Source: Eggerthellaceae bacterium
GTDB lineage: Bacteria > Actinomycetota > Coriobacteriia > Coriobacteriales > Eggerthellaceae
Reading direction: 5' to 3'
NCBI GenBank assembly: GCA_900753095.1
Contig: CAADXT010000048.1
Coordinates: 1 to 8,365 of the forward strand
Length of the DNA stretch: 8,365 nt
Below, piece after piece: positions 5,663 through 8,365 of the stretch. The notes below the pieces were generated by a model, which did not search any database, had not been told where the DNA came from, and saw nothing but the letters and a program-made list of their open reading frames with translations. The translations under genes were made by a program, and so were the position numbers. Each line of letters starts with the position of its first letter. The stretch's first letter is position 1.

Positions 5663-6097
5663 CTATTTTTCAACGTGGTTGCCGCGATTAACGTATTCGG
5701 GCTTCAGCAGCACCACGCCACCGCGCTCTTCGATTTCCTCTTTGGTCATGCGAGTGTTGAGCTCAGCCGCGAATTCGTCAAGGCCGATGCCGCAGCGCTC
5801 CAGCAAAACCATGAGGTGATACACCACATCGGCTGCCTCATAGCGCAGATGGTTAACCTGCGCATCGTCGCCCTCGTTGTACACCACGTCTTTTGCAGCA
5901 AGCGTAGCTTCGTGCGCTTCCTCGGCAACCTTTTTCAACAGCGTATCGATATCACCCGTGAGCAAACGATGCGTATAGCTTTCGTCCCCCGCGTTGCGAC
6001 GCTCGTGGATAGTGCGAGCGAGCGATTCCAGCGAAGCGCCGATCTGGCTTTGCGGAGGCGTGCGGTCATCGGAAAGATACGTTTTGGTGTTGGGCAT
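5663..6097 (-). CDS. hisE: Phosphoribosyl-ATP pyrophosphatase (stand-alone HisE)
   Basis: This enzyme catalyses the second step of histidine biosynthesis in the cytoplasm, hydrolysing phosphoribosyl-ATP to phosphoribosyl-AMP and pyrophosphate. It belongs to the all-alpha MazG-like NTP pyrophosphatase fold. Metal-binding residues are visible as E59-E60-A-H-E63 and E87-A-A-D90, followed by VVYHLMVLLERCG, the normal HisE helix. I place the start at ATG 6097 because AAGGGA lies 7 bases upstream, giving 144 residues. The open frame continues 16 codons further upstream to 6145 without a matching ribosome site. The N-terminal 20 or so residues, ahead of LESLARTIHERR, form a short polar extension beyond the usual ~90-110-residue core. 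No other his gene is in the window, so the pathway genes must be elsewhere. MazG-type house-cleaning pyrophosphatase is the alternative, but the HisE wording is closer. Confidence 0.9.
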   Translation of the reverse strand: MPNTKTYLSDDRTPPQSQIGASLESLARTIHERRNAGDESYTHRLLTGDIDTLLKKVAEEAHEATLAAKDVVYNEGDDAQVNHLRYEAADVVYHLMVLLERCGIGLDEFAAELNTRMTKEEIEERGGVVLLKPEYVNRGNHVEK

Positions 6098-6130
6098 GAT
6101 GCGTTCCCTTTCATGAATTGTGCAGGTTTC

Positions 6131-6136
6131 AGGATA
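6131..6136 (-). promoter_or_regulatory. Possible extended -10 promoter for hisE
   Basis: TGCTATCCT on the minus strand (hexamer 6136-6131) resembles an extended -10 element and would give a leader of roughly 27 bases before the hisE ATG. The -35 region is poor: TTGCGC lies at a 19-base spacing. hisE may instead be cotranscribed with the acyltransferase, because no terminator separates them in the 78-base gap. Confidence 0.3.
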
Positions 6137-6175
6137 GCACGCCAAACGGCAACCAGCGCAAGGCCGGTATCTTGT

Positions 6176-8173
6176 CTACCGACCACACAGGGCCTTCCTG
6201 AACAATTTCGCGAATGCCTCGGAACCCTCGTTGGTTAAATGCTGACCATCATCAACCAGATATTCGCTATGACCCTCGCTTGCACCGCACCAATCGATGA
6301 TGCCCACATTGCTGTTCTGCGAAGCGTAATCGCGCAGTATCTGGTTGTTAGCATCCTGCAAAGGATACGGGCAGCGAATGGTGACGAAGTACATCGGCTT
6401 GCCATCAACCGCATCGATCATTTTCTGCACGATTGATTTGTCGCGAATCAGGCTGTTTCCTCCCAGCTCTACAATGACCGCACTGCCGTTCCAACCCTCG
6501 CTTACCGCATCGCTGTACACTTCGGGCCCCACGGAAAGCTGTCGGCTCACTTTAGCGTCAAGCCACGAATTGGGCAGGTACTTCTTTATTTCCGAAGAAG
6601 CGCCATCCCCTACCGAGTCGCCGATTATCAGCACATCGGCATTGCAGGAACCCGTTTCTGCATCATAGGTCCACGCGCTTGCATCCAAGTTGTCAGGAAC
6701 CTTCTCTGCCTGAGGGCTCAGCGCTCCGGGCTGGACAGAAGCATCGCTTTCTTGTTGGCCGTTCTGGGTTGACGTTGCCGCTGTTGTTTCCGCTGCCTGG
6801 GAGAGCTCAGGCCTCAAGTCCTGGGCACGTGCTTGGGAAATCGCTTGCCAATCAACGGGCAGAACAATCAAAAGAGCTACCGCTAGCACGCTTACCGCAG
6901 TAACAATGTTGGCAATGCGCGTGTCAGAAAGCGAGTTTATCGCCGCGAAGAAGCGAGAGGGAATGCTTTTGCCTGCACCCCGTCCTACGTCTTGCCTCGT
7001 CCTGCGCGGATCCCGAGCGGAGCGCGCCGCTCCCTTGTTAGTAATCGCATGCTCCTTGGGAGCCTTCCGCGTAAAAGGCTGTTCAACGAAACGGTAGAAA
7101 ATCTCAGAAAGAGCAATGATCAAAACGAAGCCCAACGCCCATTCCCACCATTCAAGGGGAGTGGTACGCGTAGCAGGGTTCATTACCGTGAGGATAGGAT
7201 AATGGATGAGGTAAACGGAAAACGAGCGCCCGCCCAAATACACCAGGGGCTTGCATGAGAGCACCTTCGCAACGATACACCCTGGCTGCTGCACCGCCAT
7301 CACCAGCAAGCAGCACACCACAGCAACTGCAAGGTACCCACCGCGGTACAACCAAGCATCCTGGCCGCTGGCGAAAACGAAGCCCACGATCAGCAACGCT
7401 AGGCAAATCACCGAGATAACGTTCGCTTTGACTGCAGCCTCCTGCCTGCCGCCGCCCAAGACAATACGCTCAAGAGATTCGAACGCAAGGGCCAAGAATG
7501 CACCAGCCAGAAGCTCAGCCGCACGCGTATCAGTACCGTAATAGACGCGCGCCGTGTCGGCGGACGGGTCGAATAGAAGAGCCATTGCAAGCGTCGAAGC
7601 TGCCATCATCACTCCTATGCCTGCCAGCAACCCCTTCCTGGTCTTGAACAGGCAGGTAAGCAGCATCAGAAGGATTGGCCACAGGATATAAAACTGCATC
7701 GTGACGCCTGTGAACCACAAATGCGTCAGCGGAGATGGCAAACCGGCGGCCGCAAAGTAGGAAACATTGCGGAATATGTAGGACCAATTGCTGAAGAACA
7801 ACACCGAGGGTAGAGCATCGGCCTGCACCTTCGGAAGCAAAGCTGGGCTCATCAGGAATATGAGTATCGCCGCAAACGCAATGGCAACCGCAATAGGAGG
7901 AAGCAAACGACGGATGCGCTTCTTAAGATAGTCCACATACGAAAATTCGCCCGTCTTATCCAAGCCACGCAGAATACTCCTGGTAATGAAGTACCCCGTT
8001 AACACAAAGAACAGTGTTACGCCTAAAAAGCCGCCTTCCAACGCTGAAGGCCTCATATGGAACAATACGACACCGATAATTGCCACAGCGCGCAGCCCAT
8101 TGAGCGCTTGAACGTTGCACAGGACGGCGATTGGATTGCTGCATGGACACGCTTTCAATAGAAGAGGTTCCAT
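6176..8173 (-). CDS. Membrane acyltransferase with C-terminal SGNH domain (OafA/OatA-type O-acetyltransferase)
   Basis: This is a polytopic inner-membrane protein predicted to move acyl (usually acetyl) groups across the membrane onto a cell-surface sugar, such as peptidoglycan muramic acid or another envelope polysaccharide. Residues ~21-366 are an Acyltransferase_3 domain. It starts at N25-G-L-R28 and has the catalytic-type H39 in VVLFHMRP. About ten hydrophobic segments follow, and it ends near FVEQPF. A basic linker follows, then a further membrane segment (~420-440), a Gln/Thr/Ala-rich extracytoplasmic linker (~445-500) and an SGNH hydrolase-like domain. That domain has G518-D-S520, ELGGN573 and D642-G-Q-H645, a full set of Ser/Gly/Asn/His-Asp positions. 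The 665-residue length and domain order match OatA-like proteins. The start ATG 8173 is the only good in-frame one before the first membrane segment; its ribosome site (GGGGAA, 5 bases away) is modest. The real acceptor is unknown. Confidence 0.88.
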   Translation of the reverse strand: MEPLLLKACPCSNPIAVLCNVQALNGLRAVAIIGVVLFHMRPSALEGGFLGVTLFFVLTGYFITRSILRGLDKTGEFSYVDYLKKRIRRLLPPIAVAIAFAAILIFLMSPALLPKVQADALPSVLFFSNWSYIFRNVSYFAAAGLPSPLTHLWFTGVTMQFYILWPILLMLLTCLFKTRKGLLAGIGVMMAASTLAMALLFDPSADTARVYYGTDTRAAELLAGAFLALAFESLERIVLGGGRQEAAVKANVISVICLALLIVGFVFASGQDAWLYRGGYLAVAVVCCLLVMAVQQPGCIVAKVLSCKPLVYLGGRSFSVYLIHYPILTVMNPATRTTPLEWWEWALGFVLIIALSEIFYRFVEQPFTRKAPKEHAITNKGAARSARDPRRTRQDVGRGAGKSIPSRFFAAINSLSDTRIANIVTAVSVLAVALLIVLPVDWQAISQARAQDLRPELSQAAETTAATSTQNGQQESDASVQPGALSPQAEKVPDNLDASAWTYDAETGSCNADVLIIGDSVGDGASSEIKKYLPNSWLDAKVSRQLSVGPEVYSDAVSEGWNGSAVIVELGGNSLIRDKSIVQKMIDAVDGKPMYFVTIRCPYPLQDANNQILRDYASQNSNVGIIDWCGASEGHSEYLVDDGQHLTNEGSEAFAKLFRKALCGR

Positions 8174-8214
8174 CCTTATTCCCCGACAGAACCGTTGTTT
8201 TGCTTTCGTCTCAT

Positions 8215-8220
8215 ATTATC
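8215..8220 (-). promoter_or_regulatory. Weak -10-like element upstream of the acyltransferase
   Basis: GATAAT on the minus strand lies about 42 bases before the acyltransferase ATG in the noncoding stretch 8174-8296. I find no convincing -35 at 16-18 bases. The terminator upstream implies that some promoter must lie in this gap. Confidence 0.25.
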
Positions 8221-8296
8221 AATCAAATCGCAATACATACATGCGCAACTGCCCAGACAGGCATCCCTAAACGACACAAGCTCTTTCTTCCCAAAC

Positions 8297-8331
8297 AAAA
8301 AAAGACGCGCTCCCCGAAGAGAGCGCGTCTT
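8297..8331 (-). terminator. Strong rho-independent terminator of the gene entering from the right
   Basis: On the minus strand AAGACGCGCTC (8331-8321) pairs perfectly with GAGCGCGTCTT (8312-8302) around an 8-nt loop. A run of T follows (8303-8297, the first two within the stem). It ends the transcript of a minus-strand gene lying at or beyond the window edge and separates it from the acyltransferase. Confidence 0.9.
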
Positions 8332-8349
8332 GGAAATCAGCCAGAAAGC

Positions 8350-8365
8350 CTACTCTTCATCGGAA
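8350..8365 (-). CDS. Probable 3' end of an unidentified minus-strand gene
   Basis: One reading frame at the edge gives S-D-E-E followed by TAG at 8352-8350, 18 bases before the terminator stem. An acidic tail at this distance from a terminator is typical of a real gene end. Only five codons are visible, and another frame also closes here (F-R-TGA), so the frame is uncertain and the product cannot be named. Confidence 0.35.

Noticed and set aside
6098..6145. A 16-residue N-terminal extension of HisE
   Set aside because: There is no ribosome site at 6145, while AAGGGA is well placed for ATG 6097.
6166..6182. A CGGTA/TACCG inverted repeat at the end of the acyltransferase gene, considered as a terminator
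   Set aside because: The stem is only five pairs, overlaps the stop codon and has no U tract after it.

Overview
The window reads as chromosomal DNA from a strictly anaerobic, moderately high-GC bacterium. An actinobacterial gut anaerobe of the Coriobacteriia/Eggerthellaceae type is my best guess. The basis is the wording of the SpoU methyltransferase, an anaerobic four-subunit 2-oxoacid:ferredoxin oxidoreductase and strong GGAGG-type ribosome sites. This assignment comes from recalled family resemblance only. I see no rRNA, tRNA, insertion sequence, integrase or CRISPR array.

Layout. (1) 1-634, plus strand: the 3' part of a SpoU/TrmH-family RNA 2'-O-methyltransferase. It is interrupted by an in-frame TAA at 86-88 although family-like sequence continues in the same register on both sides. 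(2) 659-5281, minus strand: a five-gene operon read right to left. It encodes a PaaK-type acyl/aryl-CoA ligase, then the gamma, delta (ferredoxin-like), alpha and beta subunits of a pyruvate/2-ketoisovalerate-type ferredoxin oxidoreductase. The oxidoreductase genes are tightly packed and probably translationally coupled. The ligase is separated from them by 114 nt that holds a perfect 12-bp hairpin. (3) 5282-5662: an AT-richer intergenic region. It holds the hisE terminator, a good sigma70-like promoter for the operon (TTGGAA-17-TATAAA) and two similar 26-bp dyads with 8-bp arms and 10-bp spacers, one just upstream of the -35 box and one at the predicted transcription start. (4) 5663-6097, minus: stand-alone hisE. 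(5) 6176-8173, minus: a large membrane acyltransferase with a C-terminal SGNH domain (OafA/OatA architecture). (6) 8297-8331: a strong terminator for a minus-strand gene whose last few codons probably lie at 8350-8365.

How the parts work together. The ligase makes acyl-CoA from a carboxylic acid, CoA and ATP. The oxidoreductase interconverts acyl-CoA plus CO2 plus reduced ferredoxin with a 2-oxoacid. Together they link a free acid with its 2-oxoacid, and through a transaminase with an amino acid. The direction could be reductive (salvage of an aryl- or branched-chain acid into an amino acid) or oxidative (amino acid fermentation). The sequence does not settle the substrate or the direction. 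The twin dyads suggest the operon is under dedicated control. HisE and the acyltransferase are functionally unrelated neighbours that may share a transcript ending at the 5552-5587 terminator.
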